Source: Bradyrhizobium sp. JYMT SZCCT0428 (GTDB lineage Bacteria; Pseudomonadota; Alphaproteobacteria; Rhizobiales; Xanthobacteraceae). Taken from it: a stretch of DNA of 64,000 nucleotides. This document shows positions 43,213 to 52,533 of the stretch, one piece after another. The translations under genes and the position numbers were made by a program. Under the pieces are notes generated by a model. It had not been told where the DNA came from and made no database searches. It saw only the letters and a program-made list of their open reading frames with translations. The stretch spans positions 1 to 64,000 of the forward strand of contig NZ_JAFCLS010000030.1 of the NCBI RefSeq assembly GCF_018131075.1, in the 5' to 3' direction. Within the stretch, counting starts at the first letter, position 1. Each line of letters opens with the position of its first letter.

Positions 43213-45123
43213 ATGAACGTCCACGACAAAAGCCGGTACCACGAAATCCACGCCCGCTCGCTGAGGGATCCCGAAGGTTTTTGGGCCGAGGCGGCGTGCG
43301 AAATCGACTGGATCGAGGCCCCGAAGAAAATCTTCGATCCCACGATGGGACCCTACGGCCGCTGGTTCACGGATGGCGTGGTCAACACCTGCTACAACGC
43401 GCTCGACCGCCATGTCGCAGGCGGGCGCGCCGATCAGGTGGCGTTGATCCACGACTCGCCACTGACCAACACCGTTTCCAGCTTCACCTATGCGCAGATG
43501 CTGAAAGAGGTGCAGACGCTCGCGGCCGTCATGCAGGATTTCGGCGTCACCAAGGGTGACCGCGTCATCCTCTATATGCCGATGGTGGCGGAAGCCGTGT
43601 TCGCGATGCTGGCCTGCGCGCGGATCGGCGCGGTTCATTCGGTGGTGTTCGGAGGCTTTGCGGCCAAGGAGCTCGCGAGCCGGATTGAAGATGCGAAACC
43701 AAAACTGATCTTCTCGGCGAGCTGCGGCATCGAGCCTGGCCGCATCGTGCAATACAAGCCGCTGCTCGACGAGGCGATCCGGCTGTCGAGCGTCAAGCCG
43801 CAAACCTGCCTCATCCTGCAGCGGCCGCAACAGGCCTGCGAGCTCTCTAGAGGCCGCGACCATGACTGGGCGCAATTGCGCAACGCCGCGCTCGATGCCG
43901 GCAAAGCCGCGCCCTGCGTACCGGTCAAGGCAACCGATCCGCTGTACATCCTCTATACCTCGGGCACTACGGGGATTCCGAAGGGCGTGGTGCGTGACAA
44001 TGGCGGGCATCTGGTCGCGCTGAAATGGTCGATGTTCAACCTCTACGGCGTCAAGCCCGGCGAGGTCTGGTGGTGCGGCTCTGACATCGGCTGGGTGGTC
44101 GGCCACAGCTACATCATTTACGGACCGCTGATCCATGGCGCGACCTCGATCATGTATGAGGGCAAGCCGGTCGGCACGCCCGACGCCGGTGCGTTCTGGC
44201 GGGTGATCTCCGAGCATCAGGCGGTCGCCTTCTTCACGGCGCCGACCGCGTTCCGCGCCATCAAGAAGGAAGACCCGGACGGAAAATTCATCCGCAAGTA
44301 TGATCTTTCGAAATTTCGCACGCTGTTCCTCGCCGGCGAACGCGCCGATCCGCCGACGGTGGAATGGGCCGAGCAGCAGTTGAAGGTGCCTGTCATCGAT
44401 CACTGGTGGCAGACCGAAACCGGCTGGTGCATCGCCGGCAATCCGGTGGGGCTCGGCATGCTGACGGTCAAGCACGGTTCGCCGACGGTGCCGATGCCGG
44501 GCTATCAGGTCGATGTGGTCGATGAGGCGGCAAGACCGGTGCCCGCGGGCACCATGGGCTCGATCGTCATCAAATTGCCGATGCCGCCGGCCTGCCTGCC
44601 GACGCTGTGGGAGCAGGAGGCGCGTTTCAAGGAAGCCTATCTCACCGAATTTCCGGGCTATTACAAAACCTCCGACGCCGGCTACAAGGATGAAGACGGC
44701 TACGTGTTCGTGATGGGCCGCACCGACGACATCATCAACGTCGCCGGCCACCGGCTTTCCACCGGCGGCATGGAGGAAATTTTGGCCTCGCATCCCGACG
44801 TCGCCGAATGCGCGGTGCTCGGCATCAAGGATGCGATCAAGGGCGAGGTGCCCTGCGGTTTCCTGGTGCTGAAGGCCGGCGTTACGCGCAGCCATGCCGA
44901 TGTCGAAAAGGACGTGGTGGCGCTGGTGCGCGACAAGCTCGGCCCGGTTGCCGCTTTCAAGCTCGCGATCACGGTTGGTCGCCTGCCCAAAACGCGCTCC
45001 GGAAAGATCCTCCGCGGCACCATCAAGAAAATCGCCGACGGTGATGCCTGGACCATGCCGGCGACCATCGAGGACCCCAAGGTGCTCGACGAAATCGGCG
45101 ACGCGCTGAAGGGCAGGGTGTGA
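43213..45123 (+). CDS. prpE: Propionyl-CoA synthetase (propionate--CoA ligase)
   Basis: About 636 residues from MNVHDKSRYHEIH. It is an adenylate-forming enzyme activating propionate with ATP and CoA. ILYTSGTTGIPKGVVRDNGG is the phosphate-binding loop in the form characteristic of PrpE. WWCGSDIGWVVGHSYIIYGPL, HWWQTETGWCI and the C-terminal lysine loop PKTRSGKILRG are all present. It is full length for the family. The frame opens earlier, inside the palindromic repeat, which should not be coding. It probably links propionate to the methylmalonyl-CoA route. Confidence 0.9.
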   Translation: MNVHDKSRYHEIHARSLRDPEGFWAEAACEIDWIEAPKKIFDPTMGPYGRWFTDGVVNTCYNALDRHVAGGRADQVALIHDSPLTNTVSSFTYAQMLKEVQTLAAVMQDFGVTKGDRVILYMPMVAEAVFAMLACARIGAVHSVVFGGFAAKELASRIEDAKPKLIFSASCGIEPGRIVQYKPLLDEAIRLSSVKPQTCLILQRPQQACELSRGRDHDWAQLRNAALDAGKAAPCVPVKATDPLYILYTSGTTGIPKGVVRDNGGHLVALKWSMFNLYGVKPGEVWWCGSDIGWVVGHSYIIYGPLIHGATSIMYEGKPVGTPDAGAFWRVISEHQAVAFFTAPTAFRAIKKEDPDGKFIRKYDLSKFRTLFLAGERADPPTVEWAEQQLKVPVIDHWWQTETGWCIAGNPVGLGMLTVKHGSPTVPMPGYQVDVVDEAARPVPAGTMGSIVIKLPMPPACLPTLWEQEARFKEAYLTEFPGYYKTSDAGYKDEDGYVFVMGRTDDIINVAGHRLSTGGMEEILASHPDVAECAVLGIKDAIKGEVPCGFLVLKAGVTRSHADVEKDVVALVRDKLGPVAAFKLAITVGRLPKTRSGKILRGTIKKIADGDAWTMPATIEDPKVLDEIGDALKGRV

Positions 45124-45135
45124 ATGACAGTTCTC

Positions 45136-45223
45136 CGTCATGCCCGGGCTTGACCCGGGCATCCATCAATCTCCGAAAATGCCTTGATTTCGATGGATTG
45201 CCGGGTCAAGCCCGGCAATGACG
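45136..45223. repeat. Palindromic repeat (CGTCATGCCCGGGC type), copy 2
   Basis: Begins CGTCATGCCCGGGCTTGACC and ends GTCAAGCCCGGCAATGACG, with an ATCCATCA/GATGGAT inner part. It follows the stop of prpE and may serve as its transcript end. Confidence 0.85.
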
Positions 45224-45245
45224 AAACCGGACCCATGGATCAGTC

Positions 45246-45515
45246 ATGCGACATAACCCTGCTCGACTTCTCATCGCCCTCCTGCTCGCCGCCCCGCTGC
45301 TGGCGGGCTGCCTGGAGAAGGGCCAGCCGACCATGGTCGACACCAGCGCCGACGACGATGCGTTCTGCCGCGCCAACAACGTGGCGCCGGGGTCGAACGA
45401 CTACGTCATCTGCCGCAAGAACCGCGACGTGCAGCGCGGCAATGCCAACGCCCGCACCGACCGTGCCCAGCGAAACCTCGCCGAGCAAATGCTGAACAAT
45501 CCAGTCCGGCCGTGA
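45246..45515 (+). CDS. Small lipoprotein
   Basis: An 89-residue protein whose signal MRHNPARLLIALLLAAPLLAGC ends in the lipobox LAGC, so the cysteine should be lipidated. The mature part is polar (DDDAFCRANNVAPG, YVICRKNRDVQRG) with two further cysteines. Anchoring is to the inner or outer membrane. No function is known. It is followed after 13 bases by the DUF6494 gene. Confidence 0.75.
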   Translation: MRHNPARLLIALLLAAPLLAGCLEKGQPTMVDTSADDDAFCRANNVAPGSNDYVICRKNRDVQRGNANARTDRAQRNLAEQMLNNPVRP

Positions 45516-45528
45516 TCAGGAGGTCATC

Positions 45529-45735
45529 ATGAACGAAGACGTCTTCAACACCAGCCTGCGCGGCTTTCTCAAGAAGGTCGGCATCACCTCGCAGCGTGAA
45601 ATCGAAAAAGCCGTCCGCGACGCCCTCGCCAACGGAAGTCTCAAGGGCAACGAAAAGCTGCCGGCCAAGATGGTTCTGACTATTGGCGGCATCAGCCTCA
45701 CGCACGAGATTAACGACGAGATCGAACTGGGCTGA
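45529..45735 (+). CDS. DUF6494 family protein
   Basis: A 68-residue protein, MNEDVFNTSLRGFLKKVG, then TSQREIEKAVRDALANG and an acidic end INDEIELG. It agrees with the short DUF6494 family, of unknown function. A perfect ribosome site AGGAGG lies seven bases before the ATG, and the spacing from the lipoprotein suggests co-transcription. Confidence 0.8.
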   Translation: MNEDVFNTSLRGFLKKVGITSQREIEKAVRDALANGSLKGNEKLPAKMVLTIGGISLTHEINDEIELG

Positions 45736-45816
45736 GTGCGACTCTTTTCCTCTCCCGTGTGGGAGAGGGTGGCTTCGCGCCCATCTCGTGCGTCGAATCG
45801 ATGCTATAAGAAGCTC

Positions 45817-46077
45817 ATGGAACAACTTGCCATCAAGCTGCTGGGCTTTGCCGCCGCGACGTGCACGACGCTGGCTTACGCCCCGCAATTCGTAAAGGTC
45901 TGGCGAACCCGCTCGACGGAAGACATTTCGCTTGGAATGTTTCTCGTCATGGTGCTCGGCATCCTGCTCTGGCTACTCTATGGCCTATTCTCCGGCGATG
46001 GACCGCTGATCGTTGCCAATGCCATCACGATCGTGCTGGCCGGCGGAATCCTCGTGATGAAGCTGAAATACGGGTAG
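45817..46077 (+). CDS. SemiSWEET-type PQ-loop sugar transporter
   Basis: An 86-residue protein with three hydrophobic segments: LLGFAAATCTTLAYAPQ, LGMFLVMVLGILLWLLYGLF and IVANAITIVLAGGILVM. The YAPQ motif in the first helix is the PQ-loop hinge, followed by KVWRTRSTEDIS, standard for bacterial SemiSWEETs, which dimerise to move sugars by facilitated diffusion. The frame opens upstream but the ATG of MEQLAIK is right for the family. Confidence 0.9.
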   Translation: MEQLAIKLLGFAAATCTTLAYAPQFVKVWRTRSTEDISLGMFLVMVLGILLWLLYGLFSGDGPLIVANAITIVLAGGILVMKLKYG

Positions 46078-46272
46078 GTCGAGACCGGCCTTTTGCTGAC
46101 GCGCCGCAATCGAAGCGGCCGGACGCTCCGTCGCGCGCCCGAATGGCACGAATGGCTCTTGTCAGGCCAATTATGGCAATAAATACTGTCTGGCGGCGCT
46201 AATTTGCCGGCAGAAATCCCTGACGCCGGTTTGCATTTGAGCTGAATTGCACATCCCCGGTGGGTTTGTCCG

Positions 46273-48771
46273 ATGAGCCTGGAGGTTGCCAAAACCAGTG
46301 CGCCTGCAGCCCGGTCGTTTACGGTGTGGCGGCCATGGGCCGCTGCGATCACCGTCGCGATCCTGTTTTTTCTTGCCGCGCGCCTTAGCCTGTCGTTGGT
46401 CGACAAGATCGATGGGATCGCGGTGTTCTGGCCGGCCGCGGGCATCGCGACCGGCTTCCTGGTGGCTTTCGGTCCGACCATGCGATGGCCGGTCGTCATC
46501 GGCGCGGCCTCGGCCACGATTGCAGCCAATCTGCTCGGCGATCGCAATCTCGCCAGCACGGCTCTATTTGTTGTGGCCAATGCTGGTGGGCCGGTCATCG
46601 TCGCGGGACTCATCCAGCGGTTCTATGGCACGCCATTCGAGCTCAACGAGTTGCGCCACGTCTTTGGACTGTTCGGCGCCACGATAGCCACTTCCTTCTT
46701 GACCGGTATCGTCGGCACGCTCGGATTTGTGTTCTTTCACCCCTCGGCTTCATCGGCCACGACGATATGGCGGCACTGGTTCGTCACTGAAACGCTGGGC
46801 ACCATTACGGTCGCGCCGATGATAATCGGGTTCGCATCACTGCTGCGCAAACCTGCGCCGCGGCGCGACATTGTCGAGGGTGCCTTCGCGCTCGCGATCG
46901 TAGCCACGCTATGTTTGCTGTTGGTTGTTCTGCCAAAGGATCCGTGGACACTCGAGCTGGCAGTCGCGGCGTTCTGTCCGCTGTATGTGTGGATCGCTGC
47001 CCGCCTGCAACCTGCCTTTACGGCAGTCGCGACCTTCATGTGCGCAATCACGATTGTATGTACCACCGTATTTGCCATCGGTGTTTTCGGCGATGCGCGT
47101 TTACCGCTTGGAGAACGTATCCTGTCTGCGCAGGCGACCATTCTGGCCACGTCGTTCGGCGCGCTGGTTCTGGCGGCGCTGTTCAGCGAGCGGCGGATGC
47201 ACGAACTCGCGATTCTCGAAAGGGAGCGACGGTTGGAAGAGGCGCTTCGTGCTGGCAGAGTAATGACGTTTGACTGGGAAGTTCGGACTGGAATGATCCA
47301 GTTGAGCCAGAATGCGACGGAAATCCTCGGTCTCGGTTCGGAACCGTCGCTAAGCGCGGCGAATATGATGAGACAAATTCATCCAGACGATCGTGCAATG
47401 GTGGCGGCTCGCTTGAACGCCGCGGGTCTCAGCGAGCGCTCGCATTCGATGACGTTTCGCTTCCTGCGGCCGGATGGACATGGAGAGGTGTGGCTGGAGC
47501 GAGTTGCCGTTACCCACTTTGACGTTGCGGGAAAGCCAATACGCATCAATGGGCTGACGACCGACGTCACGGAGCGGAAGCGGTTTGAAGAGGAGATTTC
47601 CCGCGCCTGGAAATCGGCGGCAATGGCCAATCAGGCCAAATCCAGTTTCCTGTCTGCCGCCAGCCATGACCTGCGACAGCCGCTGCAAACACTGAGATTC
47701 CTGCACGACGCGCTCGAGCCGCATCTGTCGAATGGAGAAGGGCGCCATATCGTCGACGGAATGAGCCGATCGCTCGACACCATGTCGAGCATCCTCTCGA
47801 GCCTTCTCGATGTTAATCGCCTGGAGGCCGGCAATCTCCGTCCGTCGAAGAGCGACTTCGCAATCAACGAAGTCTTTGACTCTCTCGCGTCCGATTTTCT
47901 CGGTTCGGTTACCGAGAAGCGGTTGCGGTGGCGCTTGGTGCGTTCGGAACTCCGGGTCCATACCGACAAGACAATGCTCGAGGCAATGTTGCGTAACCTG
48001 CTGTCGAATGCGGTGCGATATACGGATCGGGGGACAGTCCTGCTCGGCTGCCGCCGCGCCGGTGACCGGATCCGGATCGAAGTCTGGGATAGCGGCATCG
48101 GCATGTCGCAGGACCAGATGCCACAGATTTTCCAGGAGTACTATCAGGGTGAGCAAGGCGCGCAGCGCGGCGGCCTTGGGCTGGGCCTCGCCATCGTCAG
48201 ACGTATCGGTGAGGTGCTGGACCACAGGATCGACGTGCGCTCCACCCCCGGCAAGGGTACCGTTTTTTCAATCGAGGTTCCGCGTGGCGATCCAAATGAT
48301 GCGGATGCGGAACGAGCCGAGCCGCCGGCACCCGAGACGAACGGCTTCCCTGACCTCATTCTTGTCGTCGAGGACGAGGAGAGCGTCCGGACCTCGCTAA
48401 GCCGCCTGCTGAAATTGAAGGGCATCAAGGCGATCATGGTCGCAACAGCGACTGACGCACTGGATCAGGTCACCCGACACGTCATCCGTCCCGATTTGCT
48501 GATCTGCGATTACAATCTTCGCGGATCGGCGAACGGCGTCGACACGGTCAACGCCCTGCGCGGGGCGCTCGGCACCAACGTCCCGGCCATCGTGATGACG
48601 GGCGACATCCGCTCGGACATCGTTCAATCGATCGCTGCATTCGGCATTTCCGTTCTGATCAAACCATTCCGCGCGGACGAACTGTTGCAGCACATCGCTG
48701 AACGTTACCGGGATTCAGCGCGTGGGTTACCGACCAATCCGGCCGGCGATCAAGTTGGAATGGAGAGCTAG
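46273..48771 (+). CDS. MASE1-PAS hybrid sensor histidine kinase
   Basis: The protein has 832 residues. Residues 15 to about 310 form an eight-helix MASE1 membrane sensor (VFWPAAGIATGFLVAFGP). A PAS domain spans about 325-440, then comes a HisKA domain with SAASHDLRQPLQTL (His about 463), ATPase boxes LRNLLSNAVRYTDRG and GLGLGLAIVRRIG, and a receiver domain with LVVEDEESV and phosphoacceptor in LLICDYNL (about 744). The order resembles NahK/ErcS-type hybrid kinases. The output partner is not adjacent. Signal unknown. Confidence 0.9.
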   Translation: MSLEVAKTSAPAARSFTVWRPWAAAITVAILFFLAARLSLSLVDKIDGIAVFWPAAGIATGFLVAFGPTMRWPVVIGAASATIAANLLGDRNLASTALFVVANAGGPVIVAGLIQRFYGTPFELNELRHVFGLFGATIATSFLTGIVGTLGFVFFHPSASSATTIWRHWFVTETLGTITVAPMIIGFASLLRKPAPRRDIVEGAFALAIVATLCLLLVVLPKDPWTLELAVAAFCPLYVWIAARLQPAFTAVATFMCAITIVCTTVFAIGVFGDARLPLGERILSAQATILATSFGALVLAALFSERRMHELAILERERRLEEALRAGRVMTFDWEVRTGMIQLSQNATEILGLGSEPSLSAANMMRQIHPDDRAMVAARLNAAGLSERSHSMTFRFLRPDGHGEVWLERVAVTHFDVAGKPIRINGLTTDVTERKRFEEEISRAWKSAAMANQAKSSFLSAASHDLRQPLQTLRFLHDALEPHLSNGEGRHIVDGMSRSLDTMSSILSSLLDVNRLEAGNLRPSKSDFAINEVFDSLASDFLGSVTEKRLRWRLVRSELRVHTDKTMLEAMLRNLLSNAVRYTDRGTVLLGCRRAGDRIRIEVWDSGIGMSQDQMPQIFQEYYQGEQGAQRGGLGLGLAIVRRIGEVLDHRIDVRSTPGKGTVFSIEVPRGDPNDADAERAEPPAPETNGFPDLILVVEDEESVRTSLSRLLKLKGIKAIMVATATDALDQVTRHVIRPDLLICDYNLRGSANGVDTVNALRGALGTNVPAIVMTGDIRSDIVQSIAAFGISVLIKPFRADELLQHIAERYRDSARGLPTNPAGDQVGMES

Positions 48772-48813
48772 ATATCGGCGCGTTGCGCTTGTTTTCAGCT
48801 CGCCGCCAAACAA

Positions 48814-48841
48814 AAACGCGGCAGGTTGCCCCGCCGCGTTT
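48814..48841 (-). terminator. Terminator downstream of the DUF1013 regulator
   Basis: AAACGCGGC (48814-48822) pairs with GCCGCGTTT (48833-48841). The minus-strand transcript of the DUF1013 gene continues into TTTTTGTTTGG after the stem. It may also end the histidine kinase transcript on the other strand. Confidence 0.8.
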
Positions 48842-48868
48842 GAAATCCCGTAACCGGAGTACGAAAAA

Positions 48869-49567
48869 CTACTCCTCGTCGTCGTCCTGCTTCTTGCCGC
48901 CGATCGTCTTCAGCTTGGCGAACACGGCGTCGACGTTGAGGTCGTCGCGCTGCTTTTCGGTCGGCTCGAATTCCGGCTCCTTCTTGGTGGTCTCGGAGGC
49001 CGGCAGCAGGGTGGCGCCGCCGTAGGCGGCGGGGACCGGCTTTTCCTTGGCGGCGCGCTGCACCTCGAAATCGAGCTCGATCTGCGAGCACAGGCCCAAT
49101 GTCACCGGGTCCATCGGGGTCAAGGTCGAGGCGTTCCAGTGGGTGCGGTCGCGGACTGAGGCAATGGTGGTCTTGGTGGTGCCGACCAGGCGCATGATCT
49201 GGGCGTCCTTCAGCTCGGGATGGTTGCGCACCAGCCAGAGGATCGCGCTCGGCCGCTCATGGCGGCGCGACACCGGGGTGTAGCGCGGGCCCTTTTTCTT
49301 GGCCGCCGGGGGCAGGGTAACCTTGCTCTCGCCGAGCTTGAGGCGGTAATTCGGGTCCTTTTCGCCCCTTTCGATCTCGTCGCGGCTCAATTGGCCGGTC
49401 GAAATCGGGTCCATGCCCTTGATGCCCTGCGCCGCGTCGCCGTCGGCGATGGCGCGGACCTCCAGGGGGTGCATTTTAGTGAAATCGGCCACCTGGTCGA
49501 AGGTCAGCGCGGTATTATCAACCAGCCACACGGCAGTCGCCTTTGGCATCAGCGGTGCATTGCTCAT
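48869..49567 (-). CDS. trcR: DUF1013 cell-cycle transcriptional regulator, TrcR-like
   Basis: About 232 residues from MSNAPLMPKATAVWLVDN, behind AAAGGAGATTTGCC. Two helix-turn-helix-like segments are visible: ALTFDQVADFTKMHPLEV and DAQIMRLVGTTKTTIASVRD. The C-terminus is acidic (KKQDDDEE). TrcR of Caulobacter is a DUF1013 protein tied to cell-cycle transcription. Alphaproteobacteria usually keep a single copy, so this is a core gene. It is divergent from ispH across about 210 bases. Confidence 0.85.
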   Translation of the reverse strand: MSNAPLMPKATAVWLVDNTALTFDQVADFTKMHPLEVRAIADGDAAQGIKGMDPISTGQLSRDEIERGEKDPNYRLKLGESKVTLPPAAKKKGPRYTPVSRRHERPSAILWLVRNHPELKDAQIMRLVGTTKTTIASVRDRTHWNASTLTPMDPVTLGLCSQIELDFEVQRAAKEKPVPAAYGGATLLPASETTKKEPEFEPTEKQRDDLNVDAVFAKLKTIGGKKQDDDEE

Positions 49568-49778
49568 GGCAAATCTCCTTTGTGCCTCGCCCACCTCTTT
49601 TTGGAGGCGAAGTCTGCGGTCATCGGGGATGACGGGAATTCCGGGCCTATATACCCCTTGAGGCCCCATTGGCGCAATGGCCTGCTAAAGTGCCTTGACA
49701 GCGCCCAAAAGCAGCCCCAAGTCCTTATACGAACTGGCCGTTCCCCGCCCGCCGGCGAGGGGTGATTCGGTCCCCGAG

Positions 49779-50765
49779 ATGGCCCCCATGACCTCTTTAT
49801 CGGCATCAGCCAAACCAGACCTGAAAATCGTGCTTTGTTCCCCCCGCGGCTTCTGTGCGGGCGTGGTACGGGCCATCGACACCGTCGAGCGGGCGCTCGC
49901 GATCTACGGCGCCCCCGTCTATGTCCGCCACGAGATCGTGCACAACCGCTATGTCGTGGACAGCCTGAAGACCAAGGGCGCGATCTTCGTCGAGGAACTG
50001 GCCGAAATTCCGGACAATACCAACGCACCGGTGGTGTTCTCCGCCCATGGCGTGCCGAAGTCGGTTCCGGCGGACGCCCGGGCGCGCAATTTCTTCTCGC
50101 TGGACGCGACCTGCCCGCTGGTCACCAAGGTGCACCGCGAGGCCGCGATCCACTTCAAGCGCGGCCGTGAAATCCTGCTGATCGGGCATTCCCATCATCC
50201 GGAAGTGGTCGGCACGCTCGGCCAGTTGCCGCCGGGCGCGGTGACGCTGATCGAGACCAACGAAGACGCCAAGACGTTCACGCCGAAGAATCCGGACAAC
50301 CTCGCCTTCGTGACCCAGACGACGCTGTCGATCGACGACACCGCCGAGATCGTCGCGATGCTGAAGGAGCGTTTCCCGAATATCTCCGGCCCGCACAAGG
50401 AAGATATCTGCTACGCCACCACCAACCGCCAGCTTGCGGTGAAGAAGGTGGCGCCGGTGGTCGACGCCCTGATCGTGGTCGGCGCGCCGAACTCGTCGAA
50501 CTCGCAGCGCCTGCGCGAAGTCGCCGAGCGCGAGGGCTGCCCGGTCTCGGTGCTGGCGCAGCGCGCCAGCGATCTCGACTGGTCGCGGTTCGAAGGCATC
50601 AAGAGCCTCGGCATCACGGCGGGCGCCTCCGCGCCGGAAGTGATCGTCGAGGAGATCATGGGCGCGTTCGCGGAGCGCTATACGCTGCATGTGGAGACGG
50701 TCTCGGCCGCGGAAGAAAACGAATTCTTCCCGCTGCCGCGTTCGCTGCGGCCCGACGCAGCTTAG
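49779..50765 (+). CDS. ispH: 4-hydroxy-3-methylbut-2-enyl diphosphate reductase
   Basis: About 328 residues. It catalyses the last step of the MEP pathway, making IPP and DMAPP. The three cysteines that ligate the iron-sulfur cluster are in SPRGFCAGVVRA, SLDATCPLVTK and KEDICYATTNRQ. HEIVHNRYVV, FSAHGVPKSV, GHSHHPEVVGT and SSNSQRLRE are family motifs. The start is uncertain: ATG at 49779 or 49788, and the frame opens earlier. It is first in ispH-thrB-rnhA, with thrB 12 bases downstream. Confidence 0.95.
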   Translation: MAPMTSLSASAKPDLKIVLCSPRGFCAGVVRAIDTVERALAIYGAPVYVRHEIVHNRYVVDSLKTKGAIFVEELAEIPDNTNAPVVFSAHGVPKSVPADARARNFFSLDATCPLVTKVHREAAIHFKRGREILLIGHSHHPEVVGTLGQLPPGAVTLIETNEDAKTFTPKNPDNLAFVTQTTLSIDDTAEIVAMLKERFPNISGPHKEDICYATTNRQLAVKKVAPVVDALIVVGAPNSSNSQRLREVAEREGCPVSVLAQRASDLDWSRFEGIKSLGITAGASAPEVIVEEIMGAFAERYTLHVETVSAAEENEFFPLPRSLRPDAA

Positions 50766-50777
50766 GGCGCGTGTGCC

Positions 50778-51758
50778 ATGGCGGTTTACACGGACGTTGC
50801 CGCCGAAGACCTCGCGGAGTTCCTCAAGAGTTACGATATCGGCGAATTGCTCTCCTACAAGGGCATCGCCGAAGGCGTCGAGAATTCCAACTTCCTGATG
50901 CACACCAGCAAGGGCGCCTACATCCTCACGCTGTATGAAAAGCGCGTGGCGGTGGACGATCTGCCTTACTTCCTGTCGCTGATGGCGCATCTGGCCGAGC
51001 GCGGCGTGCATTGCCCGCAGCCGGCGAAAAACCGCCAGGGCGAAGTCTACAGCCATCTCGTCGGGCGGCCCGCTGCGATCATCAATTTCCTCGAAGGTAT
51101 GTGGCCGCGGCGGCCCAACGCCGCGCATTGCAGCGGCGTCGGCGAGGCGCTCGCCAAAATGCATCTGGCGGGCGGCGACTTTCCTCTTGTCCGGAAAAAT
51201 CCGCTGTCGGTCGAGGGATGGCGGCCGCTGTTCGAGCTGTCGGCGCCGCGTGCCGACAGCGTGCAGCCGGGTTTGCGCGATTTCATCGCCTGCGAACTCG
51301 ATCACCTCGAGGCGAACTGGCCAAAGGATCTGCCGCTCGGCGTCATCCATGGCGATCTCTTCAACGACAACGTCTTCTTCCTCGGCGACAAGCTGTCCGG
51401 GCTGATCGACTTCCCGTTTTCCTGCAACGACATCCTGGCCTATGACGTCGCGATCTGCCTCAACGCGTGGTGCTTCGAGCCGGACCATTCCTTCAACGTC
51501 ACCAAGGCGCGCGCGCTGCTCGGCGCCTATGGCCGCGAACGGAAATTGTCCGATGCCGAGCAGGACGCGCTGCCATTGCTGGCGCGCGGCGCCGCGCTGC
51601 GCTTTTTGCTGACGCGCCTGGTCGATTTCCTCGACGTGCCGCCGGGCGCGCTGGTGAAGCCGAAAGACCCGGTCGAATATGTCCGCAAGCTGCGCTTCCA
51701 CCAGAGCGTCCAGTCCGCGCGCGATTACGGCCTGATGCAGGCGGGATGCGCGGCGTGA
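50778..51758 (+). CDS. thrB: Homoserine kinase, APH-fold type
   Basis: The protein has 326 residues. MAVYTDVAAEDLAEFLKSYD is the usual opening of the alphaproteobacterial ThrB with an aminoglycoside-phosphotransferase fold. GVENSNFLMHT and YILTLYEKRV form the nucleotide site, VIHGDLFNDNVFF the catalytic loop and GLIDFPFSCND the metal site. It phosphorylates homoserine for threonine synthesis. Its stop overlaps the GTG start of rnhA (GTGA). Confidence 0.92.
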   Translation: MAVYTDVAAEDLAEFLKSYDIGELLSYKGIAEGVENSNFLMHTSKGAYILTLYEKRVAVDDLPYFLSLMAHLAERGVHCPQPAKNRQGEVYSHLVGRPAAIINFLEGMWPRRPNAAHCSGVGEALAKMHLAGGDFPLVRKNPLSVEGWRPLFELSAPRADSVQPGLRDFIACELDHLEANWPKDLPLGVIHGDLFNDNVFFLGDKLSGLIDFPFSCNDILAYDVAICLNAWCFEPDHSFNVTKARALLGAYGRERKLSDAEQDALPLLARGAALRFLLTRLVDFLDVPPGALVKPKDPVEYVRKLRFHQSVQSARDYGLMQAGCAA

Positions 51759-52210
51759 GCGATTCCAGGCCGCATGTCACGGTATTCACCGACGGCGCCT
51801 GCTCGGGCAATCCCGGGCCCGGCGGCTGGGGCGCGATCCTGAAATTCGGCGACACCGAAAAGGAATTGAAGGGCGGCGAAGCGCACACCACCAACAACCG
51901 CATGGAATTGATGGCGGCGATCTCGGCGCTGGAAGCGCTGAAGAAAGCCTGCGTCGTCGACCTCACCACCGACAGCCAATATGTCCGCAAGGGGATCACC
52001 GAATGGATCCATGGCTGGAAGCGCAACGGCTGGCGCACGTCCGACAAGAAGCCGGTCAAGAACGTCGACCTGTGGCAGCGCCTCGACGCGGCGCTGAAGG
52101 CGCATGAGGTGCGCTGGCACTGGATCAAGGGCCACGCCGGTCACGACGAGAACGAACGCGCCGATCAGCTGGCCCGCGACGGCGTCGCGATGGCAAGGTT
52201 GAAGGCGTAG
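51755..52210 (+). CDS. rnhA: Ribonuclease HI
   Basis: About 151 residues. It degrades RNA in RNA-DNA hybrids. Active-site residues are the Asp in VFTDGACSGNPG, the Glu in NNRMELMAA, the Asp in TTDSQYVRKG and the final Asp in GHDENERADQLA. The basic handle KRNGWRTSDKKPVKN is present. I chose the GTG overlapping the thrB stop; an in-frame ATG three codons earlier (MRG) is equally possible. Confidence 0.93.
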   Translation: MSDSRPHVTVFTDGACSGNPGPGGWGAILKFGDTEKELKGGEAHTTNNRMELMAAISALEALKKACVVDLTTDSQYVRKGITEWIHGWKRNGWRTSDKKPVKNVDLWQRLDAALKAHEVRWHWIKGHAGHDENERADQLARDGVAMARLKA

Positions 52211-52533
52211 GTTTCGGGGAGCTGCCCTCTGTTTCCCTCTCCCCTTGTGAGAGAGGGTGAATGTTGACCTGCGCGCGCTCAACATTGAAATAGAACGAAT
52301 ACAGGGAGTGAAGATTGGTCTAGACGCTCCGCTTCAACAGTCACCAGCGAACCTGATGACCGGTGGCGCGGCCCGCGTGGTTATTTAGAACGGCGCCCTC
52401 CGGGGCGCTATTGCTTGTTGAACCCATCGGTTCTTCTCTTCGACAAAAGTAACGATATTCTTGGTATGGGGCGAGGCCTGACCTGTTTCAAACCCGACAG
52501 CGGCGGCACCGAACAAGCGACGGAGAGGCGAAT
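52211..52533. other. Intergenic stretch with a repeat fragment
   Basis: About 320 bases after rnhA. CCCTCTCCCCTTGTGAGAGA near 52,232-52,258 is a fragment of the CCCTC/GAGGG repeat family. Base composition shifts to lower GC afterwards, matching the phage-like genes downstream. No gene or clear terminator was seen. Confidence 0.4.

Noticed and set aside
43093..45162. 689-residue minus-strand frame opposite prpE
   Set aside because: Antisense to a full-length propionyl-CoA synthetase with all motifs; composition is His/Arg-rich.
49806..51701. 631-residue minus-strand frame opposite ispH and thrB
   Set aside because: It crosses two well-supported genes and has antisense-type composition.
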